A stretch of DNA of 12,859 nucleotides. Source: Thiotrichales bacterium (lineage in GTDB: Bacteria; Pseudomonadota; Gammaproteobacteria; UWMA-0217). Both the position numbers and the translations under genes were made by a program. Below the pieces are notes generated by a model that did not search any database, was not told the DNA's origin, and saw only the letters and a program-made list of their open reading frames with translations. The stretch lies in assembly GCA_024763135.1 (NCBI GenBank), contig JANTGD010000061.1, forward strand, positions 1 to 12,859, read 5' to 3'. Of this stretch, positions 11,919-12,859 are shown piece after piece (positions within the stretch are counted from its first letter, which is position 1; each line of letters begins with the position of its first letter).

Positions 11919-12859
11919 ATGGCGACTTCCCAAGACGAAATGAAACAGACTCTCACATTCCGCAAGTTTGAAGATGGGGACCATGATTGGAGTAGTTTCA
12001 CCGACCAGATTTTTGTCCAGGACACTTCTCACAAGTGCCCGGTGTATGTGCAACGGACTCCTCCTTGCCAGGGCAGCTGCCCATCAGGACATGATATTCG
12101 TGGCTGGTTGGATATTGTCAGAGGTATTGAAAAACCAGCACCCGGTACTGATTGGCAGCACTATGCGTTCAAGCGTGCAACCGACTCTAACCCCTTTCCG
12201 TCTGTGATGGGGCGTGTTTGTCCCGCACCCTGTGAAGATGGCTGTAACCGCAATGAAGTCGAAGAGTTTGTCGGTATCAATTCCGTCGAACAGTTTATCG
12301 GTGATTACGCCACTGACAATGCGTTCAGTTATGGGGAACCAGGTGCCGACACCGGTAAAAAAATCGCGATTATCGGATCCGGCCCTGGTGGGCTAACTGC
12401 GGCCTATCAGCTACGAAAACTAGGTCACGGGGCTACGATTTTCGAGATGAATGAGCAGCTCGGCGGGATGATGCGGTATGGCATTCCAAAGTATCGTATT
12501 CCCATCGATCGATTGGATGCGGAAATCAATCGAATTTTAGATCTTGGTGTCGAAGTAAAAACCAATACCAGGGTTGGAAAGGATATTTCCATTGACGAGC
12601 TGGAAAATCAGTTTGACGCTGTTGTATGGGCGATTGGCTGCTGGAACGGACGTGATGTGCCGGTTCCCGGTTGGGAAGGCACCTCTAACTGTGTGTCTGC
12701 AATCGCGTTTTTAAAAGCGTTTGCCGATGGAAGAATGCAGACAACAGCCAAGAAAGTCGTGTGTATCGGTGGTGGTGATACCTCGATCGACGTTGTGTCA
12801 GTCACTCGACGTATCGGCTATAACCCCGCGGCACCGGGAAAGCCAGAAGATGTGGTGCT
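11919..12859 (+). CDS. dsrL: DsrL, iron-sulfur flavoprotein NAD(P)H:acceptor oxidoreductase (partial, right edge)
   Basis: The first 313 residues are present. DsrL belongs to the GltD-like family (glutamate synthase small subunit) and copurifies with rDsrAB; it passes electrons from sulfur oxidation to NAD(P)+. The N-terminal cluster region has C50 and C54 (PPCQGSCPSGHDIRGWL), and C101, C105 and C109 (VCPAPCEDGC). The FAD-binding motif is IIGSGPGGLTAA (151-162), followed by EMNEQLGGMMRYGIPKYR. The nucleotide-binding motif is CIGGGDTSID (282-291). The remaining NAD(P)H domain and the C-terminal ferredoxin domain that marks true DsrL lie outside the window. AGGGGA six bases before the ATG fixes the start. 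The order K-L matches A. vinosum, where L is followed by J, O, P. Confidence 0.93.
   Translation, partial: MATSQDEMKQTLTFRKFEDGDHDWSSFTDQIFVQDTSHKCPVYVQRTPPCQGSCPSGHDIRGWLDIVRGIEKPAPGTDWQHYAFKRATDSNPFPSVMGRVCPAPCEDGCNRNEVEEFVGINSVEQFIGDYATDNAFSYGEPGADTGKKIAIIGSGPGGLTAAYQLRKLGHGATIFEMNEQLGGMMRYGIPKYRIPIDRLDAEINRILDLGVEVKTNTRVGKDISIDELENQFDAVVWAIGCWNGRDVPVPGWEGTSNCVSAIAFLKAFADGRMQTTAKKVVCIGGGDTSIDVVSVTRRIGYNPAAPGKPEDVV

Noticed and set aside
1..12859. CRISPR array, rRNA or toxin-antitoxin or defence genes
   Set aside because: No regularly spaced repeats, no rRNA-like sequence and no such protein motifs were found in the window.

Overview
This window comes from a sulfur-oxidising proteobacterium, most likely a gammaproteobacterium. 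It holds the start of a sox cluster and the first nine genes of a reverse (oxidative) dissimilatory sulfite reductase operon, in the order dsrA-B-E-F-H-C-M-K-L known from Allochromatium vinosum. DsrEFH together with DsrL marks the pathway as oxidative rather than sulfate-reducing. The BepA-type protease also fits a gamma- or betaproteobacterium. The species cannot be named from this sequence.

Layout. Positions 1-502, minus strand: the 5' end of soxY (Tat signal peptide) preceded by soxX (a small c-type cytochrome); transcription leaves the window on the left. Positions 824-2284, minus strand: a periplasmic M48 metalloprotease with TPR repeats (BepA type). Positions 2573-2905, plus strand: a single-domain rhodanese whose stop codon lies inside the target duplication of a 161-bp palindromic MITE-like element (2906-3066). 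About 700 bp of non-coding, hairpin-rich DNA follows, then dsrE2 (3774-4241). A second non-coding stretch of about 1.17 kb leads to dsrA; its last 230 bp carries a promoter-like sequence, a perfect 18-bp palindrome, a second CCCC/GGGG dyad and a leader stem-loop. From 5416 to the right edge all genes are on the plus strand: dsrA, dsrB, dsrE, dsrF, dsrH, dsrC, dsrM, dsrK and a truncated dsrL.

How the genes work together (family knowledge applied to this set). Sox proteins oxidise thiosulfate in the periplasm, and the sulfane sulfur can be stored as sulfur. In the cytoplasm, rhodanese and DsrE2 belong to the sulfur-relay set (usually with TusA) that passes persulfide sulfur to DsrEFH and then to DsrC. 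DsrAB oxidises the sulfur to sulfite, with DsrL as the NAD(P)+-linked partner, and the DsrMK membrane module recycles DsrC. The key cysteines of DsrE (Cys78), DsrH (Cys20), DsrC (Cys98, Cys109), DsrK and DsrAB are intact. No tusA is present between the rhodanese and dsrE2 genes.

The genes themselves are a known pathway. The less expected content is between them: the element inserted exactly at the rhodanese stop codon, a cluster of nested hairpins before dsrE2, twin dyads at the dsrA promoter region, an 11-bp perfect hairpin between dsrA and dsrB, and a terminator-like 10-bp perfect hairpin between dsrC and dsrM. I did not find a convincing new protein system.
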